Shown here: piece after piece, positions 9,036 to 17,749 of the stretch
How the letters are laid out: every line of letters starts with the position of its first letter
Numbering within the stretch: position 1 is the stretch's first letter
Assembly: GCF_014930365.1 (NCBI RefSeq)
Contig: NZ_JABXWI010000022.1
Span: forward strand, 62,001 to 126,000
Reading direction: 5' to 3'
DNA from: Streptomyces caniscabiei
GTDB lineage: Bacteria; Actinomycetota; Actinomycetes; Streptomycetales; Streptomycetaceae
DNA length: 64,000 nucleotides
Notes under the pieces: model-generated
What the model was told of the DNA's origin: nothing
The model's database searches: none
What the model saw: the letters and a program-made list of their open reading frames with translations, nothing else
Made by a program: the position numbers and the translations under genes

Positions 9036-9554
9036 ATGAACCCGCGTTCCGAGCCCGACAGGCCCCTCCGCGACCCCGTCGACGCGATCATCGACCAGTG
9101 GGCGGCGGCGCGGCCCGACCTCGACACCACCGCGATGGCGGTGTTCGGCCGCGTCAACCGGCTCTCCCGGACCCTCGGCGACCGGATGGAGAAGACCTAC
9201 GCGCGGTTCGGGATCTCGCGCGGCGAGTTCGACGTGCTCGCGACCCTGCGGCGGTCCGGCGAGCCGTTCACCCTCTCGCCGCGCCAGCTCTCCGCCACCC
9301 TGATGCTCACCACCGGCGGTATGACCGGCCGCCTCGACAAGCTCGAACGCGCGGGCCTCCTCCGCCGCTCCCCCGACCCGCACGACCGCCGCGCCCTCCA
9401 GGTCACCCTCACCGAGGAGGGTCTGCGCCTGATCGACGAGGCCGTCCAGGTGGGCCTCGCCGTCCAGAGCGAGGCCCTCGCCCACCTGAACGTCGAACAG
9501 GCCGGCCAACTGGCCGACCTGTTGCGACTGCTGGTGGTGGGCACGGGGGCGTGA
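9036..9554 (+). CDS. MarR family transcriptional regulator
   Basis: A 172-residue winged-helix regulator. The DNA-binding part includes LSPRQLSATLMLTTGGMTGRL and the wing DPHDRRALQVTLTEEG, both characteristic of MarR proteins, flanked by dimerisation helices. The start is the ATG at 9036, but no ribosome site precedes it. Sequence resembling a promoter (GATACT about 7 bases upstream) raises the possibility of a leaderless transcript. A start further upstream would run through the operator. It probably represses the divergent EamA exporter gene and itself through the palindrome at 8965. Confidence 0.92.
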   Translation: MNPRSEPDRPLRDPVDAIIDQWAAARPDLDTTAMAVFGRVNRLSRTLGDRMEKTYARFGISRGEFDVLATLRRSGEPFTLSPRQLSATLMLTTGGMTGRLDKLERAGLLRRSPDPHDRRALQVTLTEEGLRLIDEAVQVGLAVQSEALAHLNVEQAGQLADLLRLLVVGTGA

Positions 9555-9629
9555 GCCCGGATCGGGCCACCGCCCGGGAGTGATGCGGGGAGCTCGTGGG
9601 GAGCCGCGCCCAGCCGTCCCGGCTGCCCG

Positions 9630-11144
9630 TCACCCGATGGGCAGCCGCCGGCCCGCCGTGCCCAGCCACTCCCCCAGTGCCGCCTCGACCGCCGCGCCGT
9701 CCGCGCCCTCGGCCGCCCAGGCCACGTAGCCGTCGGGGCGGACCAGGACGGTGGTGCGGCGGTCGCTCGTCCAGGCCGCGACGGCGAGGCGGTTCTCGCG
9801 GGCGCCGACGAGGGCGGGCCGGTCCGTGCCGCGCGGGGTGATGAGGACGAAGCGGCCGCCGCGCAGGGACTCGTAGAGTCGGCCGGCGGTGAGGGCGACG
9901 TCCGGCACCCGCGTGCCGACCAGGCGGTGGGCGCCGCGCGGGGCCGGATACGTGTAGCCGATGCCGGTGATCTGGCCGATCGCCCGGGTGCGGGCCGGGG
10001 GCACGTGGTTGACGAAGGTGGTCAGGGCGGCACGCAGGGCCAGGGCCCAGGGCGACTTCGCCATCGCGAGACGGACGATGCCGCCGCTGCTGCGGAGCAC
10101 GGCCCGGCCGACGGGGTGGCGCTCGGCCTGGTAGCTGTCGAGCAGAGCCGGGTCCGCGTGGCCGTGCAGGACGGCGGCGAGCTTCCAGCCGAGGTTCGCG
10201 GCGTCCTGGAGGCCGGTGTTCATGCCCTGCCCGCCGGCCGGGGTGTGCACATGGGCGGCGTCTCCGGCGAGGAAGACCCGGCCGACCCGGTACGCGGGGG
10301 CCTGGCGTTCGTCGCAGTGGAAACGGGACATCCAGCGGGCGTCCCGCATGCCGTAGTCGCGGCCGAGCGCGAGCCGGGTGATCTCCCTGACCTCGTCGAG
10401 TCCGAGCGGCTCGCTGTCGGGGACGTCGTGGCCCCGGTGCCAGCCGATGACCCGGTGGTAGCCGTCGCCGAAGGGCGCGATGAAGGCGAAGGCGTCGCCG
10501 ACCGCGTTCGCGGTCAGCACCTCCTCCGGCTGCTCGTCGAGCCGTACGTCCGCGAGGACCACGGAACGGATGACGGACTTCCCCGGGAACGGCAGCCCGA
10601 CCGCTCGGCGCACCGCGCTGTGGTGCCCGTCCGTCCCGACGACGTACGCGGCGGTCAGCCGGTCCGTCGCACCGTCCGCCGTCCGTACGTCGACCGTGAC
10701 GGCGTACGGGTCCCCGGCCCCGCCCGCGCTCCCGCCCTGCTGGACGGCGGTCACCTCCGTCTCGTAGCGGAACCGCACGCCGGTCTCCACCGCTCGCCGC
10801 TCCAGGATCTTCTCGACCTCGTACTGCGGGATCACCAGGAGGTGGTTGAAGCGGGAGGGCAGGGTGTCGAGGCGGACGGAGAGACGTCCGAAGAGGGCGA
10901 TGCGGTCGAGGGGACGGCCCTTGGCCTCCAGCGCGTCGGCGATGCCGCGGGCGTCGAGCTGCTCCAGGGTGCGGGCGTGCGCGACGAAGGCCCTGGAGAG
11001 GTTGCTGATCCGGTGCTCGCGCTTCTCGACGAGGGTGACGGGGACACCGGCGGCGGCGAGGTCGCCGGCCAGCAGCAGTCCGGTGGGCCCTGCGCCGACC
11101 ACGATGATGTCGCGCGGGGTGCTGTCGTCGTGCTTGCCGTTCAT
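9630..11144 (-). CDS. FAD-dependent monooxygenase (aromatic hydroxylase family)
   Basis: A 504-residue flavoprotein of the PheA/TfdB aromatic-hydroxylase group. The ADP-binding motif GAGPTG is at residues 17-22, the DG motif (TDGHHSAVR) in the middle, and the second FAD motif GDAAHVHTPAGGQGMNTG around residues 285-302. Such enzymes hydroxylate aromatic compounds or polyketides with NAD(P)H and oxygen, and some inactivate antibiotics. The ATG at 11144 has AGGAGG upstream at good spacing; longer frames would run through the operator region. It faces a TetR gene across an operator-rich gap, so induction by a small-molecule ligand of that TetR is likely. Confidence 0.93.
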   Translation of the reverse strand: MNGKHDDSTPRDIIVVGAGPTGLLLAGDLAAAGVPVTLVEKREHRISNLSRAFVAHARTLEQLDARGIADALEAKGRPLDRIALFGRLSVRLDTLPSRFNHLLVIPQYEVEKILERRAVETGVRFRYETEVTAVQQGGSAGGAGDPYAVTVDVRTADGATDRLTAAYVVGTDGHHSAVRRAVGLPFPGKSVIRSVVLADVRLDEQPEEVLTANAVGDAFAFIAPFGDGYHRVIGWHRGHDVPDSEPLGLDEVREITRLALGRDYGMRDARWMSRFHCDERQAPAYRVGRVFLAGDAAHVHTPAGGQGMNTGLQDAANLGWKLAAVLHGHADPALLDSYQAERHPVGRAVLRSSGGIVRLAMAKSPWALALRAALTTFVNHVPPARTRAIGQITGIGYTYPAPRGAHRLVGTRVPDVALTAGRLYESLRGGRFVLITPRGTDRPALVGARENRLAVAAWTSDRRTTVLVRPDGYVAWAAEGADGAAVEAALGEWLGTAGRRLPIG

Positions 11145-11164
11145 GGCGGCCTCCTGCCGACGCG

Positions 11165-11253
11165 TGTTGGTCAACAGTTGTTGGCCAACGCCTGTTGACA
11201 ACGTAAGGAGGCAGCTCTGGACTGTCAACAGGTGTTGGCCTACGTTTGTTGAC
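11165..11253. promoter_or_regulatory. operator cluster for the divergent TetR/monooxygenase pair
   Basis: The 109-base gap contains at least four symmetric elements built from TGTTG/CAACA half-sites: TGTTGGTCAACA (11165-11176), GTTGGCCAAC (11180-11189), GTTG-A-CAAC (11194-11202), TCAACAGGTGTTGG (about 11224-11237), and a further TTGTTGACA just before the TetR ATG. The repeated element most probably binds the adjacent TetR protein. Confidence 0.7.
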
Positions 11254-11847
11254 ATGACCGATACGGAACCCGCGCCCCCCGCTTCCGCGCGAGCGCCCCG
11301 CCGCTCCGACGCCACCCGTCACGCGATCCTCCAGGCGGCGCGCGAACGGTTCGCGGCCGACGGATACGACCGGGCCACGATCCGGGCGATCGCCAAGGAC
11401 GCGCGGATCGATCCGTCGATGGTCATGCGGTACTACGGCTCGAAGGAGGGGCTGTACGCCGCCGCGCTCGACGTCGATCTGCGGCTGCCGGACCCGGACG
11501 CGTTCGACGCGCGGGACGTGGGCCGGGTGCTGGTGAGCCACTTCCTCGACCTCTGGGAGGAGAACGAGATGCTCACGGCGATGCTCCGGGTCGGCACCAC
11601 GAACGAGGCGGGCGCGGAACGGATGCAGGGGGTCTTCCGGGACCAGCTGCTGCCGCTCGCCCGGCGGGTGTGCCCGCACCCCGAGCAGGCGGCGACCCGG
11701 GCGGCGCTCTGCGCGTCACAGGTGCTGGGGCTGGCCCTGACGCGTTACGTCCTGCGGTTCGGGCCGACCGTGGCACTGAGCCGGGAGGAGATCGTCGAGT
11801 GGATGGGGCCGACGGTGCAGCGGTATCTCACGGCGCACCGGGCGTAG
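11254..11847 (+). CDS. TetR family transcriptional regulator
   Basis: A 197-residue TetR-type repressor. The helix-turn-helix is at about residues 33-65 (YDRATIRAIAKDARIDPSMVMRYYG), preceded by the usual TRHAILQAARERFA helix. The C-terminal ligand and dimer domain is divergent. The ATG at 11254 lies at the edge of the operator array with no ribosome site, so a leaderless transcript is plausible. It is divergent from the FAD monooxygenase, which is the likely target. Confidence 0.93.
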   Translation: MTDTEPAPPASARAPRRSDATRHAILQAARERFAADGYDRATIRAIAKDARIDPSMVMRYYGSKEGLYAAALDVDLRLPDPDAFDARDVGRVLVSHFLDLWEENEMLTAMLRVGTTNEAGAERMQGVFRDQLLPLARRVCPHPEQAATRAALCASQVLGLALTRYVLRFGPTVALSREEIVEWMGPTVQRYLTAHRA

Positions 11848-11855
11848 CCCGTGCT

Positions 11856-11938
11856 CCCCTCCGGAGGGGGCCGACACGCGGCCGAGGGCACCCTCGGCGC
11901 ACGGGTGTGCGGAGGGTGCCCTCGCGGAAGACGTGTCG
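11856..11938 (+). terminator. TetR terminator region with nested hairpins
   Basis: A 14-base palindrome (CCCCTCCGGAGGGG, 11856-11869) is followed by a long hairpin: arms GAGGGCACCCTC at 11884 and its complement at 11912, extended by outer arms CGACACG (11872) and CGTGTCG (11932). Confidence 0.65.
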
Positions 11939-11977
11939 AGAAGGGCGGGGCGGAGGCGTCAGGCCTTCGCCCGGAGG

Positions 11978-12229
11978 TCAGGCCTTCGCCTTGACCTTCG
12001 GCTGACGGTCCGTGGACCCGTCCAGGACCATGACCAGGCCGGCGATAACCGCGAACAGGGCGAGCGGCGCCACGACGAAGAGGCCGAGCGTCTCGATCAC
12101 GCTGAGGCCCGGGCCCGGGTCGTCGCCGTCGTCGGGCGTCAGCGCGAGGGCGGGGGACGACATGAGCAGCATCATCAGCGTCGTACCGGCAGCCAGGGCG
12201 CCGGCGCGCAGGGCGTTCTTCTTGTCCAC
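11978..12229 (-). CDS. small membrane protein with signal peptide
   Basis: An 83-residue protein starting at GTG. Residues 1-30 form a signal peptide ending SSPALALT. A short acidic stretch (DDGDDPGPG) follows, then one membrane helix at about residues 45-69, and a basic tail KVKAKA. This makes a small protein with a cytoplasmic basic tail and a short exposed loop. No recognised domain and function unknown. No clear ribosome site is visible upstream. Codon use matches neighbours, so I think it is real. It is convergent with the TetR gene. Confidence 0.7.
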   Translation of the reverse strand: MDKKNALRAGALAAGTTLMMLLMSSPALALTPDDGDDPGPGLSVIETLGLFVVAPLALFAVIAGLVMVLDGSTDRQPKVKAKA

Positions 12230-12328
12230 GCGCTAACGGTAACGAACGCGGGGGAGCTCCGCTCGGGCGGGGGCGCCTAATAGCTCGGGGGTGCCTGGTT
12301 CGTGGGCGGGTGCGGGTGAGTGGTGGCT

Positions 12329-12425
12329 GGTCGCGCAGTTCCCCGCGCCCCTGAAAAGCAGGGGCCGCGCCCCGTGCTTTTCAGGCCCGCAGGGCCTGGT
12401 CTTTCAGGGGCGCGGGGAACTGCGC
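12329..12425. repeat. intergenic inverted repeat, streptomycete type, copy 1
   Basis: A 24-base arm at 12333-12356 (beginning GCGCAGTTCCCCGCGCCCCT) has a perfect complement at 12402-12425. A second hairpin is nested inside: the arm CCTGAAAAGCA near 12350 pairs with TGCTTTTCAGG near 12375. The same 24-base core occurs again at 22183-22206. It lies downstream of malQ and could act as its terminator. Confidence 0.85.
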
Positions 12426-12484
12426 GAGAAGCCCCACGCACCCGCACCCGACAACGCGCCCGCAAACGCACCCGCACCCCCGAG

Positions 12485-14620
12485 CTACCGCGCACCCCGC
12501 AGCACATCCACCAGCGCGTGCAACCGGCGCGACGCCGCCAGCTCCTCCAGCGTCACCGGCCTCCCCGCCGCGTCGGCGATCGGCAGGCGCCAGTTCGGAT
12601 ACTGGTCCCACGTCCCCGGCAGATTCTGCGGGCGGCGGTCCCCCAGCGTGTCCGGCAGCCAGAGGCCGACCATCCGGGCGGGGGTGCGCAGCAGGAACCG
12701 GTGGAGGGCCTGGATCTGCGCCTCCTCGGAGGTCGCCGAGATTCCCCCGCCGGCCCCGTCCAGCAGCCCCAGCCGGGCGAGCAGCGCCAGCCACTCCCCC
12801 GCGTCGGCGGCCGCCTCCGCCCGCTCCTCGTCCAGGGACCGCGTGAGCAGGCCGAGGCCGTGGCGGAGGTCGACGTGGTCGCAGGTGAGCCGGGAGGCGG
12901 TGGGCGGCAGGTCGTGCGTCGTGGCGGTGGCGAGACAGTTCGCGCGCCAGCGTTCGGGCGGGAGCGGCCGGCCCGTGCCCTCCCAGTCACGTTCGAACCA
13001 CAGGACGGACGTGCCCAGCACCCCGCGGGCGTCGAGCGCCTCGCGTACACCGGGCTCGACCGTGCCCAGGTCCTCGCCGATCACCAGGGCACCGGCCCGC
13101 GCGGCCTCCAGGACCAGGATCGCGAGCATGGCGTCGGCGTCGTAGCGGACGTACGTGCCCTCGGTCGGGGCCTCGCCCTGCGGGACCCACCAGAGGCGGA
13201 ACAGGCCCATGACGTGGTCGATGCGGAGGGCGCCCGCGTGGCGCAGCAGGGCGCGCAGGAGGCGCCGGTAGGGGGCGTATCCGGACTCGGCGAGGCGGTC
13301 GGGGCGCCAGGGCGGCAGGCCCCAGTCCTGGCCCCGGGAGTTGAAGGCGTCGGGGGGCGCGCCGACGGACATGCCGGCCGCGAAGTACTCCTGCTGGGCC
13401 CAGGCGTCGGCGCCGCCGGGGTGGACCCCGACCGCCAGGTCGTGCACCAGGCCGATGGGCATGCCGGCGTCGCGCGCGGAGCGCTGCGCGGTGCCGAGCT
13501 GGGCGTCGGTGAGCCAGGCCAGGCGGGTGTGGAAGTCGACGCGGTCCATCAACTCGCCGCGGGCGCGGGCGGTCTCGGCGGAGCGCGGGTCACGCAGGCC
13601 GGGGGGCCAGCGCGACCAGTCGGAGCCGTGGACCTCGGCGAGCGCGCACCAGGTGGCGTGGTCCTCCAGCGCCTGGCCCTCCTCGGCGAGGAAGTCCCAG
13701 TACGCGGCGCGCCGCCCGGGGCCGAGCGGTACGGCGCGCACCAGTTCCAGCGCCTGCCGTTTGAGGTCCCACACCGCGTCCCGGTCGATCAGCTCGCCCT
13801 TGTCCAGCACGGACTCCCGCAGACGGGCGGCCCGCTCCGACAGCGCGGCGAGGCGTTCGCGGCCGTCGGCGGGCGAGTCGGGGGCGGACGAGTCGGGGGC
13901 GGCTTCCGCGAAGGCGTACGGGTACTCCGGTACGTCCTCCACGCGCAGGTGGACGGGGTCCGGGTAGCGGCGGGAGGAGGGGCGGTACGGGGAGGGATCG
14001 GTGGGGGCGCCGGGCACGGCCGCGTGCAGCGGGTTGACCTGGACGAATCCGGCGCCGAGGGCACGGCCGGCCCAGGCGGACAGCTCGGCGAGGTCACCGA
14101 GGTCGCCCATGCCCCAACTGCGCTGCGAGAGCAGGGAGTAGAGCTGGACGAGGAGACCGTAGGTGCGGCCGGGCGGGGCGGGCAGCCGGGCCGGGGCCAC
14201 GACCAGGTGGGCTTCGGCGGTGCGGCCGTCGGGGGCGGTGGCGCGCAGGGTGTGCACGCCGGGAGGCAGCTCCCGTGTGGTGGAGCGCGCCTCGCCCTGC
14301 TCGGTCTCGACGCTCAGCAGGGTGCCGTCGGGGAGGGAGGTGAGCGCTGCCGGGGGTTCGCCGTCGGCCCACTGGACCAGGGTGGGCGGCAACAGCCGTG
14401 CGGCCAGCTGCCGTTCGCGCGCGACGAGGGCGGCGCGCACGGCCTCGGGGGTGCTCGCGTCGACGTCCAGCACGGCGAGGACGGCCACGACCGCGGCGTC
14501 CGAGGCCGCGACCGTACGGTCCGGGGAGGGGCTGTAGGAGGTGGCGACGCCGTGCAGGGCGGCGAGCCGGGCCAGCGGGGTGTCGGGCGTCGGGCCCGAA
14601 CCCCCTGGAGCTTCTGTCAT
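12485..14620 (-). CDS. malQ: 4-alpha-glucanotransferase (amylomaltase, GH77)
   Basis: A 711-residue GH77 enzyme that moves alpha-1,4-glucan segments between maltodextrins in the cytoplasm. The catalytic signatures are present in order: the nucleophile in LRIDHVMGLFRLW, the acid/base in VIGEDLGTVEPGV and the third acid in TTHDLPPTASR. The roughly 150-residue N-terminal extension before the barrel is normal for actinobacterial MalQ. The ATG directly follows the stop of the small upstream gene (TAGATG), so translation is coupled. The inverted-repeat island at 12329 probably ends the transcript. Confidence 0.97.
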   Translation of the reverse strand: MTEAPGGSGPTPDTPLARLAALHGVATSYSPSPDRTVAASDAAVVAVLAVLDVDASTPEAVRAALVARERQLAARLLPPTLVQWADGEPPAALTSLPDGTLLSVETEQGEARSTTRELPPGVHTLRATAPDGRTAEAHLVVAPARLPAPPGRTYGLLVQLYSLLSQRSWGMGDLGDLAELSAWAGRALGAGFVQVNPLHAAVPGAPTDPSPYRPSSRRYPDPVHLRVEDVPEYPYAFAEAAPDSSAPDSPADGRERLAALSERAARLRESVLDKGELIDRDAVWDLKRQALELVRAVPLGPGRRAAYWDFLAEEGQALEDHATWCALAEVHGSDWSRWPPGLRDPRSAETARARGELMDRVDFHTRLAWLTDAQLGTAQRSARDAGMPIGLVHDLAVGVHPGGADAWAQQEYFAAGMSVGAPPDAFNSRGQDWGLPPWRPDRLAESGYAPYRRLLRALLRHAGALRIDHVMGLFRLWWVPQGEAPTEGTYVRYDADAMLAILVLEAARAGALVIGEDLGTVEPGVREALDARGVLGTSVLWFERDWEGTGRPLPPERWRANCLATATTHDLPPTASRLTCDHVDLRHGLGLLTRSLDEERAEAAADAGEWLALLARLGLLDGAGGGISATSEEAQIQALHRFLLRTPARMVGLWLPDTLGDRRPQNLPGTWDQYPNWRLPIADAAGRPVTLEELAASRRLHALVDVLRGAR

Positions 14621-14857
14621 CTAGACCCCCGATGCGGCGCCGTGGGACGTGGGTTCACTGGTGAGGGGGGCCGCGTCGGCGAGAGGCGGCTCGCTGGTGA
14701 GCGGGGCCGCGTCGGGGAGCGGCGGCTCGCTGGTGAGCGGGACGTCGGCACAGGGCCCTTCGGCGCTGAAGACGCAGACGTGCGGCTCGTGGAGCTCGTA
14801 GGGCTCCGCCTCGCGTTTGGAGCGGGCCTGGGTCGGGAGGGGGGTGGTCATGGCCAC
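14621..14857 (-). CDS. small repeat-containing protein coupled to malQ
   Basis: A 78-residue protein from a GTG with AGGAGG five bases upstream. An ATG two codons later is possible. Its stop codon abuts the malQ start. The N-terminal 38 residues are polar with two cysteines (HVCVFSAEGPCAD). Residues 40-75 are three tandem 12-residue repeats of the form PLTSEPPLxDAA. No domain is recognised and no function can be given. Good ribosome site and tight coupling support a real gene; its role may be partly translational delivery of malQ. Confidence 0.6.
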   Translation of the reverse strand: MAMTTPLPTQARSKREAEPYELHEPHVCVFSAEGPCADVPLTSEPPLPDAAPLTSEPPLADAAPLTSEPTSHGAASGV

Positions 14858-15065
14858 GGGGGCCTCCTGGTCGTCGTACGGCGATGGGTGCGGGATCCGG
14901 GGGTACTCCAGCCCTACCCAGCGGACGCCGCCGCAGACGTGGAGCGGCGGACATCGTGGTGATGCTCACTCCCGCGCGACGTCCCGACCCACGTCCGCGC
15001 CACGTCCCGCGCCACGCCCCGACCCCCGCTCCGAACTTTCCTCCCCCCTCTATTCACTCAGTACA

Positions 15066-15085
15066 TATACTCAGTGCATACTGAG
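15066..15085 (+). promoter_or_regulatory. PadR promoter and operator
   Basis: A TATACT hexamer at 15066-15071 overlaps the inverted repeat CTCAGTGCATACTGAG (15070-15085), ending three bases before the padR ATG. A direct partial copy (ACTCAGTACAT) lies just upstream. This fits autoregulation by the PadR protein. Confidence 0.6.
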
Positions 15086-15088
15086 GCC

Positions 15089-15619
15089 ATGAGCACTCGT
15101 CACATCCTGTTGGGGCTGCTCGCAGGGGGGCCGAGCCATGGCTACGACCTCAAACGACGGCACGACGAACGCTTCCCGCAGGCGCGCCCGCTGGCCTACG
15201 GGCAGGTCTACACGACCCTCCAGCGGCTGGTCCGCGACGGGCTGGCCGAGGTCGACGGCACGGAGGCGGACAGCGGCCCCGAGCGGACGATGTACCGCTC
15301 GACGGACAAGGGGGCGAGCGAGCTGGCCGAGTGGGCCGGGCAGATCAGCGCGCCCGCGCCGTTCGTGACGAACGAGATCTTCACCAAGCTCGTCGTCTCG
15401 ATCCTCGCCGGCGGCGACCCGGCGGCCTACCTACGGGCGCAGCGCGCGGCGCACATGGCGCGCATGCGGGAGCTGACCGCCGTGAAGACCGCGCCGGGCG
15501 CCGTCCTCTCGTCCGTGCTCGCGGCGGACTACGCCCTCAACCATCTCGACGCCGACCTCCGCTGGATGAACACCACCGCGGCCCGGCTGACCACCCTGAC
15601 CGCGGAGGTAGACGCATGA
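15089..15619 (+). CDS. PadR family transcriptional regulator
   Basis: A 176-residue PadR regulator. The winged-helix domain covers about residues 1-80, with the family motif HGYDLKRR near the start and GQVYTTLQRLVRDGLAE as recognition part. The C-terminal helices (about 90-176) form the dimer. The ATG at 15089 is used because it follows GAGGCC and gives the canonical N-terminus STRHILLGLL. The stop overlaps the ABC ATPase start (ATGA), so it heads a three-gene operon with an FtsX-type ABC transporter, as common for PadR control of exporters or antimicrobial-peptide resistance pumps. Confidence 0.93.
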   Translation: MSTRHILLGLLAGGPSHGYDLKRRHDERFPQARPLAYGQVYTTLQRLVRDGLAEVDGTEADSGPERTMYRSTDKGASELAEWAGQISAPAPFVTNEIFTKLVVSILAGGDPAAYLRAQRAAHMARMRELTAVKTAPGAVLSSVLAADYALNHLDADLRWMNTTAARLTTLTAEVDA

Positions 15620-16329
15620 ACGACAAGGACACCGGCTCCGCGCCGTTGCTCACGGCTCGCGGGCTGGTCAAGGAGCACGGCAGGACCCGGGCGCTGCGGG
15701 GCGCCTCGGTGGAACTGCGGGAGGGCGAGATCCTCGCCGTCACGGGCGCCAGCGGCAGCGGGAAGTCCACGTTGCTGCACTGCCTGGCGGGCATCGTCCG
15801 GCCGGACGAGGGCTCGGTGGCGTACGCCGGGAAGCGGCTCGACCAGCTCCCCGAGAAGGAGCTCAGCGAGCTGCGCCGGACGGACTTCGGGGTGGTCTTC
15901 CAGTTCGGGCAGCTGATACCCGAGCTGACGGCCGTCGACAACGTCGCGCTGCCGCTGCTGCTGGCCGGCACGGACCGCGCGACCGCGCGGGAGCGGGCCG
16001 CCGAGTGGCTGGAGCGGTTCGGCGTACGGGGGCAGGAGGAGCAGCGGCCCGGCGAGATGAGCGGCGGCCAGGCGCAGAGGGTCTCGCTGGCGCGGGCGCT
16101 GGTGACCACGCCGAAGCTGATCTTCGCCGACGAGCCGACCGGGGCGCTGGACTCCCTGGCGAGCGAGCAGGTGATGGCGGCGCTGACGCACGCGGCCCGG
16201 GAGTCCGGCACGGCGGTGCTGCTGATCACGCACGACGCGCAGACCGCGGCGTACGCGGACCGGGAGGTCGTGCTGAAGGACGGCGTCGTGGTGTCGGCGG
16301 CCGACGTGACGCTGGAGGCGTCCCGGTGA
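15616..16329 (+). CDS. ABC transporter ATP-binding protein (LolD/MacB type)
   Basis: A 237-residue ATPase. Walker A is GASGSGKST, the signature MSGGQAQR, Walker B LIFADEPTGALDS and the H-loop ITHD. The ADEPTGALDS form is typical of ATPases that pair with FtsX-like permeases. It overlaps both neighbours by four bases (ATGA from padR, GTGA to the permease) and is translated with them as one operon. Confidence 0.96.
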   Translation: MNDKDTGSAPLLTARGLVKEHGRTRALRGASVELREGEILAVTGASGSGKSTLLHCLAGIVRPDEGSVAYAGKRLDQLPEKELSELRRTDFGVVFQFGQLIPELTAVDNVALPLLLAGTDRATARERAAEWLERFGVRGQEEQRPGEMSGGQAQRVSLARALVTTPKLIFADEPTGALDSLASEQVMAALTHAARESGTAVLLITHDAQTAAYADREVVLKDGVVVSAADVTLEASR

Positions 16330-17687
16330 AGGAGCTGATGAGCGATCTGCGCCTGGCGCTTCTGCTGACGCGGGGCTCGGACCGGCGTGAGTGGTGGCGG
16401 GTGTCGCTGACGGCGCTGGGGGCCGCCCTGGCGACGGCGTTCGGCCTGGCGGCGGGCGTGCTGGCCTCCCTGACGGGCCGCTATCGGGTGGACATGGCCG
16501 CCGGGCTGCTGGACAACCCCGGGGAACGCTCCGGGGTGATCGTGACCCTGCTGTTCCTGCTGGTGCCGGTCCTCGGCTTCCTCGGCCAGTGCACCCGGGT
16601 CGGCGCCGTCCACCGGGACCGGCGGCTGGCCGGACTTCGGCTGGCCGGTGCCTCGGCGAACCAGGTGCGCCGGATCGCGGCGCTGGAGACGGGCGTGGCC
16701 TGTCTCGGGGGTTCGCTGGTCACGACGGCCGTCTTCGTGGTGTTCCTGCTGAGCCGCTGGCACAGCCCGGCCCCGGCGGCCTGGATCGCGGTCGCGCTGG
16801 TGGCGCTGGGGGTGCCGGTGCTGGGTGCGGCCGTGAGCGTGCTGGCGCTGCGCCGGGTGGTGGCCTCGCCGCTGGGCTGGGTGCGCCGGACCACCTCGGG
16901 CACCGGCCGGGGGCCCGGGTGGGTGTTCCTGGGGGCGGTGGCTCTGCTGATCGTCGTGGCGCTCGTCGCCGTCGCCGTCACCAACGTGGACGCGCCCGGC
17001 TACACGACCAGCCTCGCCCCGCTGACCTTCTGCGGCGCGCTGCTGGCGGTGGGCGCGGGTGCGGTGCTGCTGTCCGGCGCGGTCTCCCGGCTCCTCGGGC
17101 GGCTGCTGGCGCGGCGCACCGGGAGCCCGGCGGTGCTGATCGCCGCCGAGCGGCTGCGGGCGGACCCGTGGGCGGCGGCCCGTACCCACGCGGCCGTGCT
17201 GATGGGGGCCGTGGTCGGCAGCGGATACATCGGCGTACGGCAGGCGCTGGTCGCGCAGATCTCCCGGTACGACAACCTGGCGGAGGAGGACGCCTTCTAC
17301 ATGACGGGCCTGAACTTCACGGCCGCCGCCATCCTCATCGGCTTCGCGGTCACGCTGTTCGGGCTCGCCGTCGGCACCGCCGAGTCGCTCGCCACCCGCC
17401 GCCGGGGCCTGGCCGCGCAGGTCGCCGCCGGGGTGCCGTACGAGGTGCTGGGCCGTGCGCTGCTGCTGGAGACCGCTCTGCCGCTGGCGCCCGCGGTGCT
17501 GGTGGGCGGGGCCGGGGGCACGGCGATCGCCTTCTTCTACGCGATGGCCATGAGCGACCTGACGGTGGTGCCGTTCGGGGCACTGCTGGTACCGGTCGCG
17601 GTCTACGCCGCCTGCCTCCTCGCGGCGGCCACGTCCCTGCCGCTGCTGCGCCGCACGATCCGCCCGTCGGAACTGCGGTACGCGTGA
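16326..17687 (+). CDS. FtsX-like ABC transporter permease
   Basis: A 453-residue membrane protein with about eight hydrophobic helices. An FtsX-like domain is recognisable in the C-terminal part (ATRRRGLAAQVAAGVPYEVLGRALLLET followed by helices). It forms the membrane part of the exporter with the preceding ATPase. Start at the overlapping GTG 16326; the ATG at 16338 has its AAGGAG only three bases away and is less likely. Substrate unknown; PadR-linked FtsX exporters often handle peptides or lipophilic compounds. Confidence 0.92.
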   Translation: MKELMSDLRLALLLTRGSDRREWWRVSLTALGAALATAFGLAAGVLASLTGRYRVDMAAGLLDNPGERSGVIVTLLFLLVPVLGFLGQCTRVGAVHRDRRLAGLRLAGASANQVRRIAALETGVACLGGSLVTTAVFVVFLLSRWHSPAPAAWIAVALVALGVPVLGAAVSVLALRRVVASPLGWVRRTTSGTGRGPGWVFLGAVALLIVVALVAVAVTNVDAPGYTTSLAPLTFCGALLAVGAGAVLLSGAVSRLLGRLLARRTGSPAVLIAAERLRADPWAAARTHAAVLMGAVVGSGYIGVRQALVAQISRYDNLAEEDAFYMTGLNFTAAAILIGFAVTLFGLAVGTAESLATRRRGLAAQVAAGVPYEVLGRALLLETALPLAPAVLVGGAGGTAIAFFYAMAMSDLTVVPFGALLVPVAVYAACLLAAATSLPLLRRTIRPSELRYA

Positions 17688-17706
17688 CACGGGACCCATG
17701 AGACCC

Positions 17707-17744
17707 GGCGTCCCGGGAGGCCACGGGGGGCTTCCTGGGACGCC
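17707..17744. terminator. hairpin between convergent permease and mscS
   Basis: Imperfect arms (GGCGTCCCGGGAGGCC pairing with GGGCTTCCTGGGACGCC) around a short loop, exactly between two convergent genes. Confidence 0.7.
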
Positions 17745-17749
17745 GCCGC

